64,000 bases of DNA from Pachyseris speciosa (lineage: Eukaryota; Cnidaria; Anthozoa; Scleractinia; Pachyseridae), in the NCBI GenBank assembly GCA_016490735.1, contig JAEMWC010000235.1:462501-526500 (forward strand), in the 5' to 3' direction. The notes beneath the pieces are model-generated. The model made no database searches. It was not told the origin of the DNA and saw only the letters and a program-made list of their open reading frames with translations. How positions within the stretch are numbered: the stretch's first letter is position 1; each line of letters starts with the position of its first letter. Position numbers and translations under genes: made by a program. Positions 45,201 through 55,499 of the stretch are shown piece after piece.

Positions 45201-46436
45201 TCACAAGACCCCCAAAACAATAGAAATGTGCTTCGGTGCCTACATGCTCTGGTACATGTTGTTGTTGTTGTTGTTGTTAAGCACCCGAAAATTTTGACGT
45301 CACGCCAACTAAAGCTAACGGATCAATTTTCTCACGCCTCGCTGGAAAATGGAAGCTATTATGCTTTAACTGACACACCGTCCAAAATGCATATGAACTC
45401 AAGCCAATGCAAGAAACGAAAAGTCCATGTAAAATGAGTAAATGACAACACCTGAACGAAAGACACTGAGGTTGTATGGAACGTAATCATTTTCTTGCGA
45501 ACTTCCGAATTGTTTGGAATTTCTTCGAAAATCTTCGGGCCACTTTGCAGGTCTTCGGAAATCATCGGATATGGTTGTGTTATCATCGAAAATCCTGGAA
45601 CTCCCTGAAAAAGAAATCTCACGTCTTTTGAGTCAGAAAAACTTGGCAGGTATACAATTAATAAAATGTAAGGTAGGGTGTGATCAAGACCTGGGAAAAC
45701 AAGAAGAAAAATGCTAGAACAGTAAGTCAAACAGCTCCCTAGAACTGTTCATTGATTATAGTGAGAACAGAGCGACAAATGTTCATTTAATATGCAGCAA
45801 TGTGGAAACAAGAATGTCTTCACCGTTAAGAGTCAACGCGGACATGTCTGCATGAGTCTATACCACCCTGCGCATTTTGCAGCCAGGTAATTGCATTTAA
45901 TTATGTTCCTTTGACATGCTTCTAAGAGAAGGCCAGCAACCGATAGATAGTCTTCTGTGGGATCCTCAAAGGCTGACAATCATTCTACGCATTTCGTTTC
46001 ATTTCTATTTCATCTTGGCGGCATGCTGCATCCACTCGTATTTAAAACGTCAAAACAGTTTGCCTGCGTTTATATACAGTGTACATGCACTTGCCACTAA
46101 TGACTTTCAAAAAATGTAATTGGCAGTGGTATTGATGTTAATGTTTTTCCAAAGACATAATAGACTTAACAATAAAGAAAATGATATTCCAGTGATGTTA
46201 TTGAAAATTCATTAGCATGATAATTGTGCAAATGAACCAACGGATGATTAAAAAGAACATTTATCCGTGAGTATGTTCTTCCGAAGATGTTATTGAATTC
46301 CCGTAAAATAAAATTAATTTCTATTTTCGGTTAATGAAAGGTAAAAGGTATATTACGTAACCCCCGAATCAACTGTCGAAAAAGCTGGGTGCGGCTTTGA
46401 TTGTTTCAAGGGAAGAGCGGGGCTAATGAACAGCTA
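45200..46436. other. Intron sequence, nothing assigned
   Basis: Contains a (TTG)n run at 45257-45280 and a patch rich in TTCGAAAATCTTCGG-like repeats (45500-45600). No gene is supported. Confidence 0.35.
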
Positions 46437-46815
46437 ATTAAAATGCGAGGGGATTATGTCTTATTATATAATAACCGAATCAATGCGCGCGCTCTGATTG
46501 GTCATCAGCTATGGTTTAATGTTCCAGTAAACTCATGGAAATTTCGCGCGTCTTCTGAATTGTTATATAAAAGCAATATACCACAAGTTTCTATGGTTCA
46601 TAGGCGTGATAAACCACTTGGGATGTTAAGAGAACACTAAAAGAATTCGTAAATCACTGAATTCTTCGAGTGTTCTTCCAACATCCCACGTGGTTTATCA
46701 ACCTATAAAACATAGAAACTCGTGGTATATTGCTTAAATACGCAGGGAGGGAGGGGGGGGGGCATAGTCACTTATCTCCTTTGCATATTAATACACAATC
46801 CCCTCGCATTTTAAT
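46437..46815. repeat. MITE-like inverted repeat
   Basis: Outer ends ATTAAAATGCGAGGGGATT and its complement. Inner arms AGCAATATACCACAAGTTTC and GATAAACCACTTGGGATGTT pair with 46660-46735. No coding content. Confidence 0.85.
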
Positions 46816-47575
46816 AAGCTTTTCATGAAGAACAATATTAAAACTGTTTACTTGGAAATATTAAACACGACGCTACAATTATTGAAATTAAACGTTTTCT
46901 GCGAACTTGCTCAGCCAGAACGACAGTTCGAAATTGCACACCGTCTTTAAAATTCCAATGTTTGGAGCTATCGCGAAAGTGTCGCTGTCATTTATTGGTA
47001 AGGTGTTCCGTTCTTTAACCCAGTCATCCCAAACTCGTGTACTCTGCGTAGTTGACCTCTTTGTATTTTGTGATATTCTTGCTTCATTCCTCGCCTGAAT
47101 TTCCTTGTCGGTTACGGTAGTGATTCCTCGCCCTGAATTGAAATTGTAAGCTGCTTACTCGTTGTCTTCGCCCGCAAATAAAGATTCAAAATTCCGAAAG
47201 CTCAGTTGCAGTACCGCCACTGAAACTGCTTTTAGTAATAAACATTTCTGACTCTGAATCGCTCGACATTGCTCGGATGTTTCCAGCATTCACTACGAAC
47301 AACTAGTTCGTTCGATATGCGACTTTGAGAAATAAACATAATTAAAAAGCCCAGAACCTTGTTAAGCCACCAGTGCTAGCATGGAATGTTGAAAACAAAA
47401 GAAAGGTGACCTAGTAGAGGCATTTTTCCTCAATTTATTTTTGCATCCCGTTTAATGGCCTTCAGCTCGGGGTTATTATCATTTCCCTCCCACGAAGGGA
47501 ATAAATCACATAACCCCTAGCGTCAGGACGATAACCCTTACGGATGAGAGATAAAGGACTTGTAAAGATGAAGCT
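46816..47575. other. Intron sequence, nothing assigned
   Basis: One 63-codon plus-strand frame (46907-47098) has no support. No clear repeat is seen. Confidence 0.35.
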
Positions 47576-48201
47576 TTAGTCGCCTTGTTCGATCCCCTTC
47601 ACGTCGATATCGTCTCCCGATAGACAAGCTGCTGAAAATCTACGAGAAAAAAGTTTCTGAATGTGGGAGTTGATGAGTGAAACCAACTGACAAATGACAA
47701 CAATGATAGGGTTTTCAGGGTAGTCAAAACTACGAGCCGCCAACATGGAACAAATGCTGGGAATCACTCGCCAGATCACCGACTTACCAAAGCCAGTCGG
47801 CAAAACTGCGAATACGTCTTTTTGCATGGCAAACTGTACAATGGAAAGGACCTGCTCCAATTTTAAATGATCGAATTCCGGAAACTTTGAACCAACAGTT
47901 GATTTCAAGGCGCTCCCTATTTGGAAAAGTAGTACGCCCGCGTTATTTCCTATCATTTCATGTTCGTCGTGTTCTCGTATTACTCCGGCAAAACCGGTTT
48001 GACCAAGATCCTCGTGCACTTAACCAATGGCAACCCTTTTAAGAAACGGTTTTCCAATCGTACAAACAACAACGATATTGGATCGGCACGCTCTAAAAAC
48101 TTAACGGCCTGAGCCAGAGGTCTCTCGCAGACCAGCACTACTCGTTGCTGGTGAGCGACAAGGTCTCGGTCTCTTTCTGAAATGAAAGACATCTCGGCCA
48201 A
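47576..48201 (-). pseudogene. RecQ-like DNA helicase fragment
   Basis: The 48019-47576 frame contains LKLEQVLSIVQFAMQKDVFA and VLPTGFGKSVIWRVIP, a Q-motif-like stretch followed by a Walker A (GFGKS) as in RecQ-family helicases. The rest of the helicase core (DExH and later motifs) is missing. A preceding frame (48201-47980) overlaps out of phase; it gives AHQQRVVLVCERPLAQAVKF and LKGLPLVKCTRILVKPVLPE, and probably belonged to the same ORF. The fusion of an unknown N-terminus with a RecQ-like motif suggests a transposon-borne gene, which is inference. Dead fragment. Confidence 0.6.
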
Positions 48202-48209
48202 TTTGTATC

Positions 48210-48438
48210 AGAAATGCTTGATGTTTTTCGAGCTGAAAATCACTAAAAATTGAAATCAGGTTGGGGGTACTGAAAAAGAATGATTGCCATGTGAACCGAA
48301 TTTTTTTATAGCTATAGGTGTGTTTCCTTTAGAACTATCAGCCTACCAAGTTTCAGTGGTCTCTGCTAAAAAATGACCGAGATAGCCGTCTATTTGTACA
48401 CTTGATGTTATATTGGGTTGATACTATGACGTCATCAG

Positions 48439-48481
<43 letters not shown>

Positions 48482-49550
48482 CTCTGGAACCAATGCAGAT
48501 ATTTACAAACGGAAAACGGTGTTTTTAATCTTTTCTGGAATTCTATGTGATAAACTGAAAAAATAAGGGGTAAAATTTGATCATAGTAGCACTTTAATGA
48601 ACTGATTACTTACATTCAATAGCGGAGCACCATACCATGCCATGGCAATCATGGCTAGCGATATTGCCCGCGGGCGTCACCGCACGACAACGACGGAGTT
48701 GCCTAATAATTAATAATATCATAATAATCCAACATGGCGGCCACACTCCACCTGGCCCAGCTGACCAGCTAGTTTACAGCCTAAGGTATTTGCACCAGGA
48801 AAATTTCAGCCATGTTATAGCCAATTGACACCTGTCAAAACAAGGTATTCGCTGACCAGTGTCATGTTACCATATCGCGGGCTCAAGTTAAGGCCTCATC
48901 GAGGTCAGCTGTTTTTTTCTGAAGTTGGCCACTGACCAGGTACTTGCTTTCGACTGGATCGCAGGCTCAAGCCAGGTGTGGGACACCCAAACCAAATCGA
49001 GTTTAAATTTTTCGTACGCTTTCTGCGGCTCGTAATTTCACATTCAGTTGGTTTCTTCATTTTGAGCAAAACAACTTCATCTTCTTCGATCGAAGATTGT
49101 CTTTAAATTCGCGTAAAAGCACAAAAATTAAGAACTTGTTAAAAAGATACTCCTGAAGCTGAATTTTCAAGTGATAAAAGGAAGAGCGAAATATTTTTCT
49201 CAGGAAGAGCTTCAAACTTGGATCGATTGTGTGGTTGAAAACAAAATAATTCAGCGATTTAAGAACTTTCACTTTACCGCGGCATCTTGCATCTCGCCAA
49301 GAAAGGTCACTTAACAGTTCACCGGCATTAATGGGAGGCATGAGTAGCTCAAACTTTGTGGAAGAAGCTCTTTCTTCGGACAAACCGTTTGCTATTTTTG
49401 CGGATGCCTGTTCTTACTGAAGCTTACGTATTTTCAAGTGGTAGAAACCTCTACAACACAGGCGATTGAGGTAAATTAAATAAATCGAAGCTTAACATTT
49501 GGTTTAATTGTTGTTACTTTTGTTCAGGAATGAAACTTGTATTTTTCTCT
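48210..49550. other. Intron sequence, nothing assigned
   Basis: 48230-48600 has the look of a MITE (ATGACGTCATCAG, an end TAGTAGCACTTTAA) but the matching end was not found. A 108-codon minus frame at 49383-49057 is unrecognised. Confidence 0.3.
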
Positions 49551-49552
49551 CA

Positions 49553-50240
49553 ACTGTATGTATGTATGTATGTATGTATGGATGTATGTAAAGTCTGTAT
49601 AAGGAATCAGTCACAACATACGTGTGGCTTTACAATCAATGACAAACAAAGCTAAGCTAAAATAGGTATAACAAAATTGAAAAGGATTTAAGTTAAAAGA
49701 TATTAAGAAATAAATTTAAAAAGACATCTTTTTACAGAGGCCCGTTTGAATCGATCAGTTTTTACTTTAGGAAGTATAAAGTCATGACGCCTTTCTCTAA
49801 GCACCCTATAACGTTTGGGAGGGAGCAAGTTATATAATACATGACCAGTGTCACTTATGATTCTGTTAAAAAGATCACTGTCCCTACTCGTAATTACATC
49901 AGATATCAAAATGATCTTATTAGTGTAGCCAAAACGATAGGCTCGCCGTAAAAGGTGTCAGTTCGATCTAGATATTTGCGTTGATAGGCGGAGGCCCAAA
50001 CTTCTAATCCATACAGGAATAATGACCTTATCAAAGAGTCGAAGAGTTTACAAAGCTGATCTTCAGATTACCCATAATACTTGCATATCCTAAGAATATG
50101 AAGATCCCAATAACAAGGATCTTCATGGAGAGTAATTCCCAAAAGTTTCCGCCACTCTCCAACTGGATATAAATAACAATCATCTGTACTCGTTTTGGAC
50201 GCAAAGAAGTAGTTGAATTGTTAGTTTGTTTTGCCCGTTT
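49553..50240 (-). mobile_element. LINE 3' fragment with (CATA)n tail
   Basis: Minus-strand reading gives WRKLLGITLHEDPCYWDLHI, a shift, then SLFLYGLEVWASAYQRKYLD and the frame 49909-49703 (HVLYNLLPPKRYRVLRERRH, RASVKRCLFKF), the usual C-terminus of a CR1-like reverse transcriptase. The tail is a tetranucleotide TATG/CATA run at 49553-49590. 5'-truncated. Confidence 0.7.
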
Positions 50241-50379
50241 TCTTTGCGAGCGAACGAGTGCTTTTACTCCGCTTGGCTGACTGTTTTTCGCCTCAACAGC
50301 GTTAAGAAACTTTTGCCCTTATCTTATTAACACCTAATCGCAATGAGTCCTCGTAAAATTAAGGATTAAAGCCCCGGCT

Positions 50380-50720
50380 AAACGATCACACATTTTCATC
50401 CAACATCGCCAGTTGTCAAACATAACGTTGGTTGGCTAAACGCACAAACAATGTTTGACCAAACATAATTAAGACAGAGTGAGTCCACAGAACGATATTT
50501 TGCGTGTTATCGCTAAAATTTCGACTTTAGGTGGTTCATTTGGTTGCTTCTTACCGGCTGTGCACGTTTTGTTGGTTGGGGTGGCTAAACGATCAAACAT
50601 TTCTTCGTAATACGAAATGTTGGATGAAAATGTTTGATCTAGATCTATTTAAGAATAAATGCAATGTCGAGAGAGGTGGCTAAACGTTCAAACACGTTGT
50701 TGAATGAAAATGTTTGATCA
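50380..50720. repeat. Composite repeat with GGCTAAACGATCAAACA units
   Basis: GGCTAAACG followed by TCAAACAtttt occurs four times, and its complement (TGTTTGATC) occurs in between. It appears to be two or three related hairpin elements joined. Confidence 0.55.
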
Positions 50721-51522
50721 GTTTTTGATTGTTAAATTTGTTTTCGAACAAACATACGCGTCATGAATTGCTTTCTTGCTGATGTTTTAATGTTTTGAGG
50801 TTTTTGAACCGCGGTCAATTCTTGTTGACTGCTCTAAACATAAAATATTGGCGCAAGGAAAGCCATGCGCAGTTGCTCAATACCAGTAAAAAAATAATAA
50901 TCGTGGAGCTCCGCTTTAAGGCTTGGCTAAATCTATATATTATATAATTGAAATATGCATTCCTGCAGGCAAAATGACCATTGAATTTTCCACTAAAACT
51001 CAGTCTCAGTATTCATTCAGATTGAAAAATATTCACACTGTTGAATGGATAAAATTCTTACGAGTTACCTTTGAATTGTTTGCCTCGATCAATGGGCGAT
51101 GATTGTCTTAAATAATTGTCTGCCTCAACGGCCGATTTTGTTCCGTGTCCTCAACGGGCGATTGAACTACCCAGCGAGCTTGATTTGGTAGATAAATCAG
51201 GGACAATGTCTCTGTGTCTGGAGTACTTTGACTTTCAAGTGCGTTCAAGCACATCCTGTCTCCTTTGTTTGAAATTTGGTCAACTGTAGCAGTATCCCAG
51301 TGCCCGGCACTGGACATGACTGTGCACACAACCGCGCTGAAAAACTCATACAAGAGCATTGTCTTCCCCTGGAAATATCACAAAATCGTTCGTGACGTCC
51401 TTGATGAATATTTCCGGCGATTGATAAAATTGCGTTTGACGTGATACTGTAACTCAGTTGAAAAAAGGAACATTTCCGTCTAACAACAACAACAACAACA
51501 ACAACAACACTGCTTTATAGAG
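50721..51522. other. Intron sequence, nothing assigned
   Basis: An 83-codon minus frame (51359-51108) is not recognised. An (AAC)n run at 51483-51510 precedes the next MITE. Confidence 0.35.
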
Positions 51523-51896
51523 TACTAAAGTGATGACGTCACAAAAACTAGATTGGTGAAATTATGGGATTTGTTCGGATACTCAGAAAGAACACAATAA
51601 AAATGACCTACTTGAAAAATCAGCATTTTCTTACCGTTTGAGAGCGAGATATTAGCACCATTGTGCTCTGCTGACTCTATACAAATCCTTTTAAATTTTA
51701 CTATTTCATAACGTTATGAACCAACTCAAATTTAGAAGGATTAGTATGGAGTCAGCAGAGCATAACGGCGCTAATATCTCAGAGCGAATTTGCCATGCTA
51801 ATTTTTGGGAAGTTAGCATTTTTTATCTTGCTCGTTCTGAATATCTCAACAAATCCCATAATTTCAAAAATTTTAATATTTGTGACGTCACACTCT
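51523..51896. repeat. MITE family with GTGACGTCAC ends, copy 2
   Basis: Close relative of 40681-41069 over its full length, with the same ends and the same internal inverted blocks, in the same orientation and about 10.8 kb away. Confidence 0.88.
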
Positions 51897-51904
51897 ACAA
51901 ACCA

Positions 51905-52770
51905 AAGACGTCAACAAACCGAAACGTATACCTTTTATAACGACTTTTAATCCATCACTTCCTCGCAGCTCTAGCATCATCAAAAAACATTACAATTTAT
52001 TGCTATCTTCTAACCGCTGCAAAAACAATTTTTAGCTTTTGCCTGTTGTTGCCTTCAGACGTTCCCCTAATCTCCGTGACCTACTAGTCACAGCTAAACT
52101 TTCTTCTAATTCTACTAATTCACACCCATAACTCCCTTCCGGTTCTTTCCGTTGCGGTAAAAATTGCGCCACTTGTCCCTACATTTCAGATGGACTCACA
52201 AACTACACTTTCTCTTCTACAGGTGAAACGCGCCATATTAAATCTAACCTGACCTGTGACACTAAAAGCCTCATCTACATGATTCAATGCAACCGCTGCA
52301 ATTTACAATACATAGGACAGACTAAACGACGTTTAAAAGACCGATTTAATGAACACCGCCGTACCATAGATAACCCTAACACCAAATCTAAACCTATCAC
52401 AGTCGCGGAACATTTCCTCTCCTCTCCTAACCACACTGCTAACGACATGCAATTAATCCCCATTGAGAAAAAATTTTCTAACAGAGACTCAATCCGTAAG
52501 GCCAGGGAAGCTTTTTTAATTTCAAAAGGCAGAACAATTGATCCTGAAGGTCTTAACATCCACGAAGAAACATATTAGTTAATTTTTTGTCATAAAGTTC
52601 GTCTTTTTTACACTTTTTTCTAGTATTTTGTTTTACACTGTCAATCATTTTAGTTTTACGTGTTTCCGGTTTATTACTACATTAACACCCCTTCCAATGT
52701 AAATTCTCATTGTAGCTGAAGAAGGCTGGTTTGGCCAGCCGAAATATAGTACACAAAACTTAAAACCATT
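51905..52770 (+). mobile_element. Second Penelope-like family, GIY-YIG 3' fragment
   Basis: The frame around 52170-52578 reads CGKNCATCPYI, then LIYMIQCNRCNLQYIGQTKR and LKDRFNEHRRTI, with VAEHF and KAREAFLISK: a GIY-YIG endonuclease with the Cys cluster typical of Penelope-like C-termini. Upstream, decayed frames still show RRSPNLRDLLV. The reverse transcriptase is missing. It differs in sequence from the 43.3-45.2 kb family. Confidence 0.8.
52716..52744 (+). ncRNA. Hammerhead-like core at the 3' end of the second Penelope-like family
   Basis: CTGAAGA, a 6-bp stem GGCTGG...CCAGCC with loop TTTGG, then GAAA. The core has A for U at one position of CTGATGA, which would be expected to weaken a true hammerhead. 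The layout equals that at 43346-43376. Confidence 0.4.
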
Positions 52771-53164
52771 CTACGTTGTATCTGCCCTTGCTTTTATACT
52801 CTTTGTTGATTTTATTACGCCGATCAGATCACCAGTTTGATCCAACGTATACCAGCAGGATTATTATCCACGGTTGCGTGCTTGAACATTTCATTTACAC
52901 TCTATTTTCAAAATTTGCACTGCGAACAGAGCGGAAATTCAGAAGAGCAGGGAGCAGTCGACTGAGTACCCATATATCCAGCAACTACTGCCGCCGATCC
53001 GACATACTGCCCATAAGAATTACTCTAAATCATCGCCAGCGAAAAGAAATTGGCTGAAAATCGAGTTGTTTTGGGGCATTCATAAGGCGCTCAGTTTCCG
53101 CGCGGTCAGTCAAAAATGGTGTTGCTCCTTCAGAGCAATCTCGTACCCAGAGTCCTCAGGCTCT

Positions 53165-53328
53165 TTGGCCAGCGGTTAGTCGCCAGGAGAGACTCTGGGA
53201 TAATGGACCGGCCATTTTCCCAGAAAATCTGGGGTAAAACAATGGAAGCCGTTACGGGCCAGCCAATCAAAAAAATTGATTTTATTCCATTACCCCAGAG
53301 TCTCTCCTGGCGACTAACCGCTGGCCAA
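53165..53328. repeat. Inverted repeat with 34-bp perfect arms
   Basis: TTGGCCAGCGGTTAGTCGCC through GAGACTCTGGG at 53166-53199 and its exact complement at 53294-53328. A MITE remnant; outer ends may reach about 53145. Confidence 0.85.
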
Positions 53329-53331
53329 TCA

Positions 53332-53530
53332 CAACAACAACAACAACAACAATCTTTATTTTCGTGCCCGGAAATTACACAGTGTAGACAAATACAAGAG
53401 ATAAAAAATTACAATAGAAAAGAGCACAGCCACTTAGAAATAGCAAAGCTAATCGAGCTAAGTGGATATCACGTGACCAGGGTATTTAATACCCCCAGGT
53501 AGCAGCAATTGTAGGACTCGAGTGAAGCCT
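53332..53530 (-). repeat. Retroelement 3' tail fragment
   Basis: (CAA)n followed by TCTTTATTTTCG on the plus strand, that is an AATAAAGA-(TTG)n tail on the minus strand, as seen at LINE/SINE 3' ends here. No coding part was identified. Confidence 0.4.
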
Positions 53531-53689
53531 ATTGTCAGGATTGAGATTGTAAAATTTACAACAGTCACGTTGGCCTTGAGATCAGTTGTTTGAATAAGGT
53601 TAGGCTTGCGTTAGGTTTGGGATTTGGGCGTCAACAAGTCACGTGACAATCATTCTCACCACAATGCATTTCGGGTTCAGGTAACAACA

Positions 53690-54004
53690 TCAACAGGGAC
53701 AGTGGAATTGAAATTCCTGAAGCGTGGATGCCCACGATCAAACAACACAACAGCCGATCAGTACCAAAGCGGACCGCTGAGGGAACAATTTCTAGTCTGA
53801 ACGACAAGGATCGAAATCCTCCAATCAACAACAGCCTAAGCGAGGATCGAAACGCACCAATCACGACCAACCACGGTGCTTCTTATACTCACACGCAGCC
53901 AGTCGACACCATCGCCTGATGAAGACCAGCAGTATAGCGGTCGAAACATCGCGATCCACATCTTTGTGACTCAATCGTGAGACAAAAGATTAACACAGCT
54001 ATCA
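53690..54004 (+). mobile_element. 3' fragment of the first Penelope-like family
   Basis: Near-identical (inverted) to 43289-43610: INRDSGIEIPEAWMPTIKQ and HNSRSVPKRTAEGTISSL are read on the plus strand, then the hammerhead-like core at 53916-53946 and the end GATTAACACAGCTATCA. Only the last 315 bp is present. Confidence 0.85.
53916..53946 (+). ncRNA. Hammerhead-like core, second copy
   Basis: CTGATGA, GACC...GGTC stem (the fifth pair seen in the other copy is A-C here), then GAAA and ATCGCGAT. See 43346-43376. Confidence 0.45.
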
Positions 54005-55495
54005 AGTTATTTACTTGTGGTATTTTCATTGACTTAAGAAAAGCGTTTGGTACGGTAGACCATGAAATATTACTACAAAAACTATATGACTATGGCATAC
54101 GAGGGATAGTACATGACTGGTTTTCTTCTTATCTTCACCTCCGCACACAAACAACCAGCATCAGTTCCAATATCTCTGGCAAAGCTACTATAAATTGTAG
54201 CGTTCCACAAGGATCCGTATTGGGCCCTTTGCTTTTTTAAATTTATATTAACGATATCATTAACTGTTCGGATAAGTTCCAATTTTATTTATTTGCTGAT
54301 GATACTAGTATCATTTACAGTAACAAGAATTTGTTGTCCTTTAGAGGCTGAAGTAAATACTAAACTAATTAAGCTCGCAAATGGCTAACAGCGAACAAAC
54401 TAACCTTAAACATTTCTAAATCTAATTATGTTTTGTTTCTGACTCGCAAAATGCCACTCCCTCATTATCCAAGAATAGATATATTTGATACCAATAAAAG
54501 TACTTATTTACCTTTGGAATGTTAAATATCTCAGCATATTTATAGACAAATGCCTTAACTGAAAAACTCGTATCGACTTAATCGCTCTTAAAATCAGTAA
54601 GATCATTGGTATGATTGCTAAAATAAGACCTTATCTGCCACTCTGTTACAATCAAGTTGTATCAGTCTCGAATTCTTCCTTACTTCACGAACGAAATTAA
54701 TGCTTGGGGTCAAGCTTCTCAGTCTAATTTAGAAAAGCTTTCTTTTTCTTCTTCTTCTTCTTCTTCTTCTTCTTCTTCTTCTTCTTCTTCTTCTTCTTCT
54801 TCTTCTTCTTCTTCTTCTTCTTCTTCAAACACGAGTCTTAGGTTTAATGAAATTTTCTAAAAAGAGTGAGCATGCTATCCCCTACTTTGTGAATTTTAAT
54901 ATCCCACCTGTAACTTTTCTCCATGTTGAATCTATTTCCAGTCGGGTGGGTAATGTATGATGTTCAAAATAAGCTAGCGCCTGTTCATGTTATTCAAACA
55001 TGTCACTGATATACATTTCCTACAACACCAGATCAGCTGCCAGTAATAGTAATAACTGTTACGTGATGCCTTCACGTCTAAATCCGTTAAATAACTCTTT
55101 TTCGCGATTCGGAGTACGATTATGGAATTTCCTACCTGAAAATATTAGAAAGCTAAAGAACAAAAAATTATTAAAAAACCAAATACATGAAATGCTTATC
55201 AATATTCTGAGAACTGAAACTTTGTACCTCTCGGCGTCTACAATTATTGACATCATTAAAAATTTGTAGATGGACTGGTTCTTTTATAATATACCTGTAA
55301 CTTCTTCATTACTGTAGCATATCTATGTAGCATATCTGTCTTTCCTTGTAACGGTACACAAGCACTGTAATTAGTTATGTCATACCTACCCGCCTAGATT
55401 AGCTATAGCTATTTGCGGGTAGTTATACAATTCTGTACTGAATTGTCAATTGTTTTTACTAAAATGATGAAAATAAAATAATGAAATGATGAAAT
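54005..55495 (+). mobile_element. CR1/L2-like LINE, 5'-truncated, with internal (CTT)n
   Basis: It starts directly at the Penelope-like 3' end. The RT frame reads GIFIDLRKAFGTVDH (Asp kept), VPQGSVLGPLLF, a TAA at 54238-54240, then IYINDI and LFADDTSII (catalytic Asp pair kept). Later frames shift; a (CTT)27-like run (54746-54826) splits it. The C-terminus resumes YNTRSAAS and FGVRLWNFLPENIRKL, ending near 55267. The 3' UTR ends in an AATGATGAAATAA tail near 55495. Inactive. Confidence 0.85.
54746..54826. repeat. (CTT)n microsatellite, about 27 units
   Basis: Uninterrupted CTT/TTC triplets inside the LINE's reverse-transcriptase region. The apparent poly-Ser frame is a by-product. Confidence 0.95.
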
Positions 55496-55499
55496 AAGT

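Noticed and set aside
48637..48828. 63-codon plus frame
   Set aside because: Short, low support, no splice sites or domain.
54657..54860. 67-codon frame with poly-Ser
   Set aside because: Created by the (CTT)n run inside a dead LINE.
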